Assembly: GCF_023715645.1 (NCBI RefSeq)
Contig: NZ_JAMBOP010000009.1
Span: 1 to 64,000 of the forward strand
Reading direction: 5' to 3'
DNA: 64,000 bases
DNA from: Bacillus cytotoxicus
GTDB lineage: Bacteria > Bacillota > Bacilli > Bacillales > Bacillaceae_G
The notes beneath the pieces were generated by a model. The model saw only the letters and a program-made list of their open reading frames with translations, searched no databases and was not told the origin of the DNA. This document shows positions 56,163 to 64,000 of the stretch, in pieces (position 1 is the stretch's first letter; each line of letters starts with the position of its first letter). The position numbers were made by a program, and so were the translations under genes.

Positions 56163-56325
56163 ATCATTTTTCTATTTGTAAATCACCTCTATGCTAAACA
56201 TAACATGTTCTACACTCGCTCCCTCTCTTTGTTTTAAACCTCGCACGTGGCAGAAAAAGGAACTGACCGCTTCTACCCATAGCCAGTTACTCTTGCCCAT
56301 CTAAAAAATGCGCTTTGTCATTTTA
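56163..56325 (+). repeat. REP-A interspersed repeat, copy 18
   Basis: Almost identical to copy 17 over about 150 bases, so the last duplication is recent. Confidence 0.82.
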
Positions 56326-56339
56326 TATTTATAAAGAAA

Positions 56340-56386
56340 AAGAGTTAACCGAAATCCGCTAAAGCAGTATTTCAGGTTAACTCCTT
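56340..56386 (-). terminator. Terminator of the yidC-type gene
   Basis: GAGTTAACC and GGTTAACTC enclose an inner GAAAT/ATTTC pair; a T run follows on the minus strand. Confidence 0.82.
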
Positions 56387-56412
56387 CTTTATATGATAAC
56401 AACTATCTTCTC

Positions 56413-57210
56413 TTATGCCTCTTGTAGTTGTCCATCTTCACGATCCATTACTTTCTTTAATAGCACAGTTTGAACGACAGTAAAAAAGTTACTTGTAATC
56501 CAGTACAAAACAAGTCCTGACGGTGCAGCAGATCCCATAAACAAAATCATTGCTGGCATCATAAATTGCTGAACTTTTAATACTTGACTTTGTTCTCCTG
56601 TCATATTAGATTGAAATACCTTCATCTGCAGGAATGTTCCCATAGCAGCAAGGACAGGTAAAATGTGATAAGGATCTGGATGTCCTAAATTTACCCACAA
56701 GAAAGAAGCTGAACGAATCTCTTCCGTATGACTAATGGCATAATACAATGCTGAGAAGACCGGCATTTGTAGCAAGATTGGTAAACATCCCATCATCGGG
56801 TTCACACCGCTCGTTCTCATTAAAATCATCATTTCTTGTTGGTATTGCTTTTGTTTCTCCGGATTTTTCGTCACATCGCCATATTTTTCCTTCAATTTCT
56901 GAAGCTCTGGCTGCATTTTCTTTGTTTTCAATTGGCTACGATATTGCGTAATCGTCAGTGGCAATAATATCGTACGAACTACAATCGTAATGATAATAAT
57001 GGCAATCCCAAAGCTATGATTCGGCAAATGGTGCGCCACAAACTGCAACATAACAGAAATTGGATATACAATATAGTGATTCCAAAATCCAGGACTATTC
57101 GCATCAATTGGTGCTGCATTTGCATTCGCATTTGCATTACCACACCCTGATAAAACAACAACAAGTAATAATGATAAACTTACGAGCCAAGCTCGGTATG
57201 ATTTAAACAT
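56413..57210 (-). CDS. yidC: YidC/Oxa1-family membrane insertase (YidC2-like)
   Basis: 265 residues. The lipobox LSGC gives Cys23. TM1 follows with the conserved Arg in IVVRTILLPLTITQ, then a cytoplasmic loop KLKEKYGDVTKNPEKQKQYQQEMM and four further TM segments ending QTVLLKK. It inserts proteins into the membrane. The start has GGAGG 7-8 nt upstream, and the first two G of this site are in a stem with the end of the preceding leader ORF. The membrane-anchored leader suggests it is the inducible paralogue, like B. subtilis YidC2. Confidence 0.92.
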   Translation of the reverse strand: MFKSYRAWLVSLSLLLVVVLSGCGNANANANAAPIDANSPGFWNHYIVYPISVMLQFVAHHLPNHSFGIAIIIITIVVRTILLPLTITQYRSQLKTKKMQPELQKLKEKYGDVTKNPEKQKQYQQEMMILMRTSGVNPMMGCLPILLQMPVFSALYYAISHTEEIRSASFLWVNLGHPDPYHILPVLAAMGTFLQMKVFQSNMTGEQSQVLKVQQFMMPAMILFMGSAAPSGLVLYWITSNFFTVVQTVLLKKVMDREDGQLQEA

Positions 57211-57258
57211 ATATATTCCTCCAATGTTTCATAATTTGTTAACGAAACATTGGTATAT
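57211..57258 (-). promoter_or_regulatory. Hairpin linking the leader ORF end to the yidC ribosome site
   Basis: CCAATGTTTC (minus strand; 57253-57244) is a perfect complement of GAAACATTGG (57230-57221). The 5' arm covers the last codons Pro-Met-Phe and one base of Arg; the 3' arm contains the first two bases of GGAGG. Outer TATAT/ATATA can pair across a 5-nt bulge, covering the rest of the site. Confidence 0.8.
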
Positions 57259-57523
57259 ACGGACCTACATCATCACTCTCTCCACTTGCTTCTTGCCTGC
57301 GGACTGAGCGGGCCATTCCATGTCTATAAAAGATAGAGAAAAACGAAATATTCCCTATATGCTTCTCGTATGTTTCAACAAATACGAAAGCTTTCTGTCT
57401 CCCTCTATATGTTTGCTGGCGCACAAAACGCGAAACATTAGTTAGAAACAAAACTTCTAATAAACAAAACGCCGTTGTTACAACAGATATATATAACGTT
57501 GCATCTTGCAACAGAAATTCCAT
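57239..57523 (-). CDS. MifM-like membrane-anchored leader peptide upstream of yidC
   Basis: 94 residues, same size as B. subtilis MifM. One TM segment at about 8-30 (ATLYISVVTTAFCLLEVLFL). The C-terminal part reads SIFYRHGMARSVRRQEAS, then ESDD at 82-85, VG and a 7-residue tail, like MifM with its DEEDAG near the end. MifM stalls its ribosome there when insertion is poor and so opens the yidC2 ribosome site. That function is inferred here. AAGGA lies 8-9 nt before the ATG; the gap to yidC is 28 bases. Confidence 0.75.
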   Translation of the reverse strand: MEFLLQDATLYISVVTTAFCLLEVLFLTNVSRFVRQQTYRGRQKAFVFVETYEKHIGNISFFSIFYRHGMARSVRRQEASGESDDVGPYIPMFR

Positions 57524-57728
57524 CTCTTCACATCCTTATGACAGGATTATATCATACTACTTCAACATGTAAATTCCTTATATTTTACATATTTATGTTT
57601 TTTGTACATAGATTTAAGTTGTAAAAATTTTATAAAATTTTTGCATACTAATAAAACTATTGTCAGCTGTTGAAAAAAGCATTATTCTCTTCTTGTAATC
57701 AAAAACGAATATGGAGATGAAAACAGAC

Positions 57729-58622
57729 ATGGGCCAACTAGGAGACGCCGATTACGTTCCCGATACCGCCTTTTTATCATTCCCAGCTGCAAAAACATGG
57801 CATTTAGAATTCGTCATTCAACTAATTGTTATTTTAGTTGCTTCAATTTTTTATGCGGTTTCAATGAATATGTTTTTTATTCCACATCACATGATTAGTG
57901 GCGGCTTTACGGGTGTTGGGATGATTATCGGTTATTTAATGCACTACAACATTGGTGCACTCATCTTTTTATTAAATGTTCCATTGCTCTTTCTTAGCTA
58001 TTTTTATTTAGGAAAGAAAACTACTTTTTTAACGGCATATTTCGTTACTATATCGACGCTTGCGATGAACGTTATTCCCGTTCACCAAATCTCAGATGAT
58101 ATTTTATTATCTTCTGTCTTTGGCGGTGTGCTGTGCGGGGCTGCAACAGGAATCATTTTCCGATTTGCTTCTTCGACAGGCGGATTCGATATTATTGGGT
58201 TAATTGTCGCAAAACATAGAGACATTTCGATCGGATCCATTATTTTTGCCTTTAACCTCATTCTACTTGTAATCGCTGGTTTTATTTTTGGGTGGGATAT
58301 TACACTTTACACACTTATCAGCCGATTTGTAGCAAGTAAAGTAATCGATTCCATTCATACGAAGCACATTAAATTAACAGTGATGACTGTTACCGAAAAA
58401 GGAGATATGGTGAAAAGCGCATTGCTCCAAAACGGGATTCGCGGTGTAACAATGGTTGATGCTGTCGGTGGATATACAAATCATAAGAAAAAAATGATTT
58501 ATACAGTCGTTACGCGCTATGAACTAGGAGAAATTAAACGTCTGATAAGGTACGTTGATCGTCATGCTTTTATTAATATTACAGAAACAGTAGAAGTAGT
58601 CGGGCGATTTAAACGTATATAA
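57729..58622 (+). CDS. YitT-family membrane protein (DUF161/DUF2179)
   Basis: 297 residues: five or six TM segments in the first 210 residues (NMFFIPHHMISGGFTGVG is the family signature) and a C-terminal cytosolic DUF2179 domain (VTEKGDMVKSALLQNGIRGVT). Function unknown in this family. The start is uncertain: an ATG at 57711 is also in frame, and the GGAG lies between the two. It reads away from the leader ORF and yidC. Confidence 0.75.
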   Translation: MGQLGDADYVPDTAFLSFPAAKTWHLEFVIQLIVILVASIFYAVSMNMFFIPHHMISGGFTGVGMIIGYLMHYNIGALIFLLNVPLLFLSYFYLGKKTTFLTAYFVTISTLAMNVIPVHQISDDILLSSVFGGVLCGAATGIIFRFASSTGGFDIIGLIVAKHRDISIGSIIFAFNLILLVIAGFIFGWDITLYTLISRFVASKVIDSIHTKHIKLTVMTVTEKGDMVKSALLQNGIRGVTMVDAVGGYTNHKKKMIYTVVTRYELGEIKRLIRYVDRHAFINITETVEVVGRFKRI

Positions 58623-58660
58623 CAAAACGCAAGGATGATGTCCTTGCGTTTTTATTTTTC
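58622..58660 (+). terminator. Terminator of the YitT gene
   Basis: AACGCAAGGA and TCCTTGCGTT form a stem with a short loop and TTTTTATTTTT. Confidence 0.9.
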
Positions 58661-58791
58661 ACTTTATGATGTCATTGGATAACGCATACCAAAATTCAAA
58701 ATATCTGATAATTATTTTTATTCGAATCTAAAACATGTTATACTATGTATACATTATAAAAGTAAGCAATACATATAACACCTTATTTCAT

Positions 58792-58860
58792 ATATAAATC
58801 TAGATTGGGAAAACGACATCTCTGCCACAAGCAAGACTAAAATGGATTTATATATTGGTT
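58792..58860 (+). repeat. Remnant of a REP-A-like 5' arm
   Basis: ATATATAAATCTAGATTGGG, then ACGACATCTCTGCCAC and ATGGATTTATATAT resemble the 5' arm of REP-A without its core. Low certainty. Confidence 0.35.
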
Positions 58861-58897
58861 CTCCTATTCAAATTATGATGATAAAGGAGCAAAACAT

Positions 58898-59275
58898 ATG
58901 AACAAAAAAATTAAAATGATTATCGCAACATTATTTGCCATAGTAGGCGGTCTCTTATGCTTTTGGACAAATACTCATATCGGTGAAAATGTATATGTTA
59001 ATGGGATCGACTCCTTTGTAAACGCTTCCGTTTTTGGTTCGTTTATTTTTTTCCTTTTCAATTCAGCAGAAAATGCTAGAAAAACGACGCTTTTAACAAT
59101 GATCGGTATCGTTGGCGCTTGCATCTCATTTTCAACAACGAATTATGATTTACTGCTGCAAATTAGCACAGCTTTCTTCCACGGTCTGTGGACGTGGTTT
59201 ATCGCATTTTGCATGGCCGATATCTTTCACTTACTACAAGATGACAGTCATGTTCAGATGGAAAGTAATTCATAA
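58898..59275 (+). CDS. Uncharacterised small membrane protein
   Basis: 125 residues with four hydrophobic segments (about 6-25, 40-58, 66-82 and 89-108) and an acidic tail. Family not recognised. AAAGGAG lies 8 nt before the ATG. Single gene between YitT and a chemoreceptor, with its own terminator. Confidence 0.65.
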   Translation: MNKKIKMIIATLFAIVGGLLCFWTNTHIGENVYVNGIDSFVNASVFGSFIFFLFNSAENARKTTLLTMIGIVGACISFSTTNYDLLLQISTAFFHGLWTWFIAFCMADIFHLLQDDSHVQMESNS

Positions 59276-59339
59276 TCATTTCTTACCATATCAAATAACC
59301 ACTAATTTATAGAAATAGTGGGCGTAATAACAAATAAAA

Positions 59340-59386
59340 GACCATCCTTATTCAGTTCACTTTGAAAAAGGATGGTCTTTTTCTAT
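59340..59386 (+). terminator. Terminator of the small membrane protein gene
   Basis: AGACCATCCTT and AAGGATGGTCT form an 11-bp stem, followed by TTTTTCT. Confidence 0.88.
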
Positions 59387-59387
59387 C

Positions 59388-59560
59388 ATATATCTCCATT
59401 TTAATTTCCCGACATATCGATTGCGGCTATACAGAAGAACCTGCACTTGCTTGCTCCCTTTGTTTAAAACCTCGCATGTGGCAGGAAAGGGCACTGACCG
59501 CTTCTATGCATGGCCAGATGCCCTCTCCCCCTCTAAAAGAAAGGGGGGTGTCATTTTTTT
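59388..59560 (+). repeat. REP-A interspersed repeat, copy 19
   Basis: Contains CCGACATATCGATTGCGGCT, CGCATGTGGCAG, ACTGACCGCTTCTATGCATG and CAGATGCCCTCTCCC. Confidence 0.8.
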
Positions 59561-59610
59561 ACTTATATATTTAGTTTCTCAACTAAATCACTATAAATAC
59601 AGGTTTCACT

Positions 59611-61323
59611 TTATGACAATGTAAAGCGCTTCGTTTGTTCACTCAATTCATGAATTTGCGCTGCCATTTCTTGCACTTCTTGTGTAAACACATTCATATG
59701 TTGTGCCACTTCTTCTATTGTAACACTTACTTCCTCAGTAGCTTCAGCTGTTTCTTCACTTGCAGCCGTGACAGACAATACTTCCGTGTGAATCACGCCC
59801 TGCTGCTGTTTCATCGTTTCCATTTTTTCAATCACATGCTGCAGTGACTGATTTAATTCGTTTGAAATATATTGCAGTGCTTTCATTTGCTCTGCTACAA
59901 CACTTACTTGATTAAACTGCGCATCATATTGCTGCAACGCTTGTGACAGTTGTTCTGTCGTACCAGACGCTTCTTGCTGCATCTTATAAATTAGCTGACG
60001 AATATTTCCTGTTTGCTCTGAGGTACGGTCTGCTAACACTTTCACTTCGTCTGCTACAACGGCAAATCCTCTGCCAGACTCTCCCGCTCTAGCTGCTTCA
60101 ATTGCGGCATTCAAGGAAAGCATATTCGTTTGCGCCGCAATGTCCTCGATTGTATATAAAATGTCTCCCGTATGTCCTACTTGTGTTAACAAAGAATTGA
60201 CTGTATCTTCAAATTGATAGAACGTCTCTTTCATTTCTTTCCCTTGCATAACTGTATTATGCAACATTCCCTGGCCTTCTTCGCCAGCCTGTGCCATCGC
60301 CTGAGAAATACTTTTCATATCCCCTACCGCATGTTCAACGCCGCGTATTTCTTCTTCAAAAGAATGCATCGCACTCGAAACTTGTTCCATCGAAGAAACA
60401 GTTTGTGCATTACTATTTGTAATTTCTTGACTCGATAATAAAATAGTCTGGTTCTGTTCTTTCATCTCATGTGTAGAAGACAGTAATGTTTCTGATGTTT
60501 GCGTTACAGAGTGTGTCGCCTTCTGTACACCTTGCAATATTCCTCTTAAATTCTCCATCATATATCCGAAAGAACGAATCATATGTCCAATCTCATCTTT
60601 TTTACGAGATGAAATACGAAGTTCTCTTAAATCCCCTTCTGCAATTCGTTTCGTTTCTTCTTTCAACGTATGAAGTGGCTTTAACCCTCGATAAATAAAA
60701 TAGAACAAGCATACAAAGGCAGCGGCCACAATTCCTATATTAATAAGAGCCATTTTCACCATTCGATCTGACAACAAGTTATGCATAATCGTGTCGACAA
60801 CAGAAGCTTTTATATCCATTCCTAGCGCTCCATAAACTTGGCCCTTTTTATCTTGCAACGGCACAAGAACGGACATGTATTTCCCGTAGTTTTCATCATT
60901 TATAATGGGACTGTATACCCATTCACCTTGTTGCAGCTTTTTGAGTTCTGCCTGACTACTATCAGACTTCTCCCCAATCGGTGAAGCTTCTTCTGAATTT
61001 GGCTGTCCATCAATCATAATAACCGCTTCATCCTTCTTAAAATTCAGCGTATATACATACAATGTACCGTTATATTCACGCATTTCATTTAATGTAGTTC
61101 GCAGCTTTTCATATGTATCATTTTTTTGGGGATCTTTTAACCACAATTCATATGTATCTTTATCAAATTGCTTTTTCATTGCCTCAACTTGAACCTTCCC
61201 TAACTCACCAATTGTTTGTTCCCCAGTTCCTTTCGCGGTAAAGTATAAAAATATAAAATTCATACTCGCCAGCCCTAGGATGACTACAAATACAATTCCT
61301 AAAATTCGTGTTCGTAAGCTCAT
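59611..61323 (-). CDS. Methyl-accepting chemotaxis protein with Cache-type sensor
   Basis: 570 residues. TM1 at about 7-29, an extracytoplasmic Cache-like domain (about 35-185; [32 protein letters not shown]), TM2 near 190-210, HAMP to 263, and a signalling domain with [14 protein letters not shown]. The ligand is unknown. AAAGGAGAA lies 6-7 nt before the ATG. Third chemoreceptor in the window. Confidence 0.9.
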   Translation of the reverse strand: MSLRTRILGIVFVVILGLASMNFIFLYFTAKGTGEQTIGELGKVQVEAMKKQFDKDTYELWLKDPQKNDTYEKLRTTLNEMREYNGTLYVYTLNFKKDEAVIMIDGQPNSEEASPIGEKSDSSQAELKKLQQGEWVYSPIINDENYGKYMSVLVPLQDKKGQVYGALGMDIKASVVDTIMHNLLSDRMVKMALINIGIVAAAFVCLFYFIYRGLKPLHTLKEETKRIAEGDLRELRISSRKKDEIGHMIRSFGYMMENLRGILQGVQKATHSVTQTSETLLSSTHEMKEQNQTILLSSQEITNSNAQTVSSMEQVSSAMHSFEEEIRGVEHAVGDMKSISQAMAQAGEEGQGMLHNTVMQGKEMKETFYQFEDTVNSLLTQVGHTGDILYTIEDIAAQTNMLSLNAAIEAARAGESGRGFAVVADEVKVLADRTSEQTGNIRQLIYKMQQEASGTTEQLSQALQQYDAQFNQVSVVAEQMKALQYISNELNQSLQHVIEKMETMKQQQGVIHTEVLSVTAASEETAEATEEVSVTIEEVAQHMNVFTQEVQEMAAQIHELSEQTKRFTLS

Positions 61324-61574
61324 AGAAGTTCTCCTTTTAAATTAATTTATTAATCCAAACATAAGGAATATTAGATTCAGAAAATAAGTTTAAAAACCAA
61401 TCACATCTTTGAATTGTAAATATGCAAAGCTTAAAATATCCGATAATCTTCCTAATCAAAATTTCAAATACATTATATTATGTATATAACATAAAATTAC
61501 GTACTATATAAGTGCAAATTGAAAAAACAATATAAAAAAATAAGTAATGGAAAAAAGTTACTAAACTATCTATA
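61324..61574. other. AT-rich region upstream of the third chemoreceptor
   Basis: About 250 bases without an ORF. It contains AAAATATCCGATAAT followed by CATTATATTATGTATATAAC, which resembles the sequence upstream of the small membrane protein gene at 58700-58755. Confidence 0.45.
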
Positions 61575-61577
61575 CAA

Positions 61578-61613
61578 AAAGGCAGTGCTTCTCATAGCGG
61601 AAGCACTGCCTTT
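61578..61613. terminator. Terminator of the DedA gene
   Basis: AAAGGCAGTGCTT and AAGCACTGCCTTT form a 13-bp stem; it is symmetric enough to act on both strands. Confidence 0.88.
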
Positions 61614-61639
61614 CTCAACATGAAATGGATCATTTTAAT

Positions 61640-62251
61640 TTACTGTGTGTGTGCAAACACACGCTTAATTTCTTTACGGAATCGCACAGCTACACTTACC
61701 ACCACAATCACAACAACACCGATAATAATCTTCCCGATATGATCTTCAAGCAATCCAAAAATAGCATCTATGTTGCCACCTAACCAATAACCGCCTACTA
61801 AGAAGAATGCTACCCAAAACAATGCCCCGCAATAAACTGTTATCGCAAAGCGGCGAAATGGTAAATTAATAATTCCTGCAAAATATCCTGTAAAATGGCG
61901 TACACCAGGAATAAAGAATGCAACAAATATTAAGGAATGCCCATACCTATCGAACCACTTCCGCGTTAAATCAATTTTACGCTGCGTTAAAAAAACATAC
62001 TTACCGTACTTTTGAATAAATGGCATACCGAGCTTGTTTCCTACAAAATATTGAATTGTCATCCCAATACTTGTCCCTAAAAAAGAGAAAATGATTAATA
62101 GTGGTAAGTGTAGCTCACCTGTGTGTGCTAAATATCCTGCATAAGCTAATGTTGGTTCTCCCGGAAACGGAAGTGCAATATATTCTAACAGTAACCCAAC
62201 AAGTACAACATAGTATCCATACTGTTGAAATAATTCGTGAACCCATTCCAT
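61640..62251 (-). CDS. DedA-family membrane protein
   Basis: 203 residues with five or six hydrophobic segments. The DedA motifs FPGEPTLAYAGYLA and FIPGVRHFTGYFAGI (with the conserved Arg) are present. These proteins are proposed lipid-carrier flippases acting on undecaprenyl phosphate or phospholipids. AAGGAGATG precedes the ATG. Single gene with a terminator. Confidence 0.85.
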   Translation of the reverse strand: MEWVHELFQQYGYYVVLVGLLLEYIALPFPGEPTLAYAGYLAHTGELHLPLLIIFSFLGTSIGMTIQYFVGNKLGMPFIQKYGKYVFLTQRKIDLTRKWFDRYGHSLIFVAFFIPGVRHFTGYFAGIINLPFRRFAITVYCGALFWVAFFLVGGYWLGGNIDAIFGLLEDHIGKIIIGVVVIVVVSVAVRFRKEIKRVFAHTQ

Positions 62252-62402
62252 GTTGACATCTCCTTTTCTTGTTGATACACAATCTTCTAAACGTACTTAT
62301 TTGTTATTTTTATTGTATAAAAACTTATAGAAAACTGCTATTGTAATAACTTACAAGAAGCTTACATTTTTGTAAGGAGAGGACAAGAGCAACTCCCACT
62401 TC

Positions 62403-64000
62403 TCATATAACGTTGAAAGATTCGTTTAACTTTTTCACTTCTTCCTCAATTTTCTTCACATCAATCCGTTCAAATAACGGTGATATATTCAAAATATGCT
62501 TTGGAATTTCAGTCTTATAAGACCACCCGCTCTTTAAAACTCCTAACATTTGCTGTACTTGCGCGGACGAAAATGGAAGAAACGGTGCTAATACTTGTGC
62601 AAAATTCACGATGAGGTGAATACAGTTTCTCATCGTGTCATTGCACGCTGTCTTATCCTCTTTTATTTGTTTCCACGGCTGCCTTTCATCAAAATATTTA
62701 TTTGCATAGCGAATCTGTTCAAAAATTGTCTCCAGTGCTTGTTTAAAATATGCTTTTTCAATAAATTCTCCTACTTCAACGTATAATTCTTTTAGCTTTT
62801 CTTCAATTTCTTCATTCATTTGACCAGTTGGTACAGTATTCTCATAATATTTTTCAAGAAACTTCAGCGTTCTATTTACAAAATTTCCGTACGCTCCTAA
62901 CAATTCACTATTATGACTATAAATGAATTCTCGCCATGAAAAATCCGTATCTCGATTTTCAGGAGCATTTACAGTTAAAAAATAGCGGATCGAATCCGGA
63001 TGATATTCTTTCAATATGTCTGGAACCCAAACAGCCCAATTTTTACTCGTTGATAACTTTCTTTTTTCAACTGTTAAATATTCATTCGAAACAATATATT
63101 TAGGCAACGCTTCTGATTGTATTCCCTGCAAAATAGCTGGCCAAATAATTGTATGAAATGGAATATTATCTTTGCCGTGCACATAATACGTTCGGGTATC
63201 CTCTCGCCAAAACTGTGAATCATCACTGTTTGTTTCTTGCGCCCATTGCTTACTTGCTGAATAATATCCAGACACAGCTTCGATCCACACATACACCTTC
63301 TTATCTTCGTATCCGGAAACAGGAACGCTCACGCCAATTGGTAAATCTCTTGAAACAGCACGGTCTTGTAAACCTTCTCGTAAATAGCGCAGCGTTAGTT
63401 GCACAGCGTTCTCACGCCACGTGCCATTTTGTTTCACTGTTTCTACATACTCTTCTAACTGCTTCTGTAATAATGTTAAAGCAAAATAAAAATGCTCTGT
63501 CTCCTTAATTGTCGGCTCATTGCCGCACAATTTACATGTTTTCCCGAGCAAATCTATCGGATCTAAAATCGCAGAACACGCATCGCACTGATCCCCGCGC
63601 GCCCCTGCACCGCAATGCGGACAAATACCTTCCACATAACGATCCGGCAAAAATTGTTCGCAAGTTTCGCAGTATGTTTGCTCTACTGTCTTTTTATAAA
63701 TAAACCCCTTTTCCAAAAGCTCTAAGAAAATGTTCTGAACAACTTGATGGTGAGTAGCAGCGTCAGTACGAGCATAATAATCATATGAAAACCCAAGCTT
63801 CTGAAAACACCGTTCAAATTCCTCATGATAGCGATCCGCAATAGTTTTTACACTTACCCCTTCCTGCTTAGCACGAATCGTAATCGGTGTACCATTACAA
63901 TCACTTCCCGATACATATAACACATTGTCTCCTTTTAAGCGATAATAACGTGCTAAAATATCTCCTGGCAGCAAACTAGCAATATGACCAAGATGCAACG
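62403..64000 (-). CDS. metG: Methionyl-tRNA synthetase, 5' end cut by window edge
   Basis: At least 532 residues. The class I motif HLGH is at the window edge; KLSTSKN is the KMSKS variant. Four zinc-type pairs CETC, CPHC, CDAC and CKLC lie within 60 residues, marking the four-Cys (E. coli-type) MetRS class. No C-terminal tRNA-binding domain follows; the protein ends ESFNVI. B. cereus group strains carry two MetRS types; this appears to be the second, metS2-like one. Confidence 0.92.
   Translation of the reverse strand, partial: LHLGHIASLLPGDILARYYRLKGDNVLYVSGSDCNGTPITIRAKQEGVSVKTIADRYHEEFERCFQKLGFSYDYYARTDAATHHQVVQNIFLELLEKGFIYKKTVEQTYCETCEQFLPDRYVEGICPHCGAGARGDQCDACSAILDPIDLLGKTCKLCGNEPTIKETEHFYFALTLLQKQLEEYVETVKQNGTWRENAVQLTLRYLREGLQDRAVSRDLPIGVSVPVSGYEDKKVYVWIEAVSGYYSASKQWAQETNSDDSQFWREDTRTYYVHGKDNIPFHTIIWPAILQGIQSEALPKYIVSNEYLTVEKRKLSTSKNWAVWVPDILKEYHPDSIRYFLTVNAPENRDTDFSWREFIYSHNSELLGAYGNFVNRTLKFLEKYYENTVPTGQMNEEIEEKLKELYVEVGEFIEKAYFKQALETIFEQIRYANKYFDERQPWKQIKEDKTACNDTMRNCIHLIVNFAQVLAPFLPFSSAQVQQMLGVLKSGWSYKTEIPKHILNISPLFERIDVKKIEEEVKKLNESFNVI

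Overview
The window looks like chromosomal DNA from a member of the Bacillus cereus group. It is AT-rich with low-GC Gram-positive codon use and strong AGGAGG-type ribosome sites. It carries a 509-residue cholesterol-dependent cytolysin of the cereolysin/anthrolysin O type and elements that match my memory of the bcr1 repeat. Its gene order follows the yut-yun-yur(suf)-yus stretch of B. subtilis. No rRNA, tRNA or CRISPR array was recognised.

Layout. 1-5.6 kb: the tail of an IS30-type transposase, then yutF, a SufR-like regulator, yutE, glpX, an unassigned structured RNA in front of an S4-domain protein, yutD and yutC. 5.9-8.7 kb: a YhfC-like membrane protein, then a histidine phosphatase, GNAT and YbaK operon. 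9-13.8 kb: lipA, lytH, yunB, yunC and yunD (yunD appears to start at CTG). 13.9-18.0 kb: an accessory block with a GntR/ABC operon, a truncated VanZ gene and the cytolysin. 18.2-23.4 kb: sufCDSUB. 23.6-26.8 kb: metNIQ under a SAM riboswitch. 26.8-29.6 kb: yusD, yusE, yusF, gcvH and yusI. 29.6-36 kb: a broken gene, a chemoreceptor, a PAP2 protein, and a PfoR-like membrane protein with lactate dehydrogenase behind a perfect Rex box. 36-40.7 kb: coat-like proteins, an MBL/TetR/membrane-protein operon with twin operators, a cytidine deaminase-like protein and an MFS transporter. 40.9-48.6 kb: the fad beta-oxidation operon behind a FadR box, yuzL, a DD-carboxypeptidase-like protein and proline dehydrogenase. 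49-64 kb: yusU, a thiamine-binding protein, two more chemoreceptors, a TrmB-type regulator, an APC permease behind a T-box, a YidC-type insertase behind a MifM-like leader ORF, YitT and DedA proteins, and a methionyl-tRNA synthetase running off the end.

Much of the non-coding space is repetitive. I see bcr1-like elements, about nineteen copies of a 150-200 bp repeat (called REP-A here) that nearly all point the same way, and REP-B hairpin repeats in front of metN and near yusF.

The strongest candidate for an undescribed system is the 94-codon membrane-anchored leader ORF directly before the yidC-type gene. Its last codons pair perfectly with the bases leading into the yidC Shine-Dalgarno site, and its C-terminus has the MifM layout: TM segment, basic/aromatic stretch, acidic cluster, short tail. 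This suggests a nascent-chain sensor of membrane-protein insertion.
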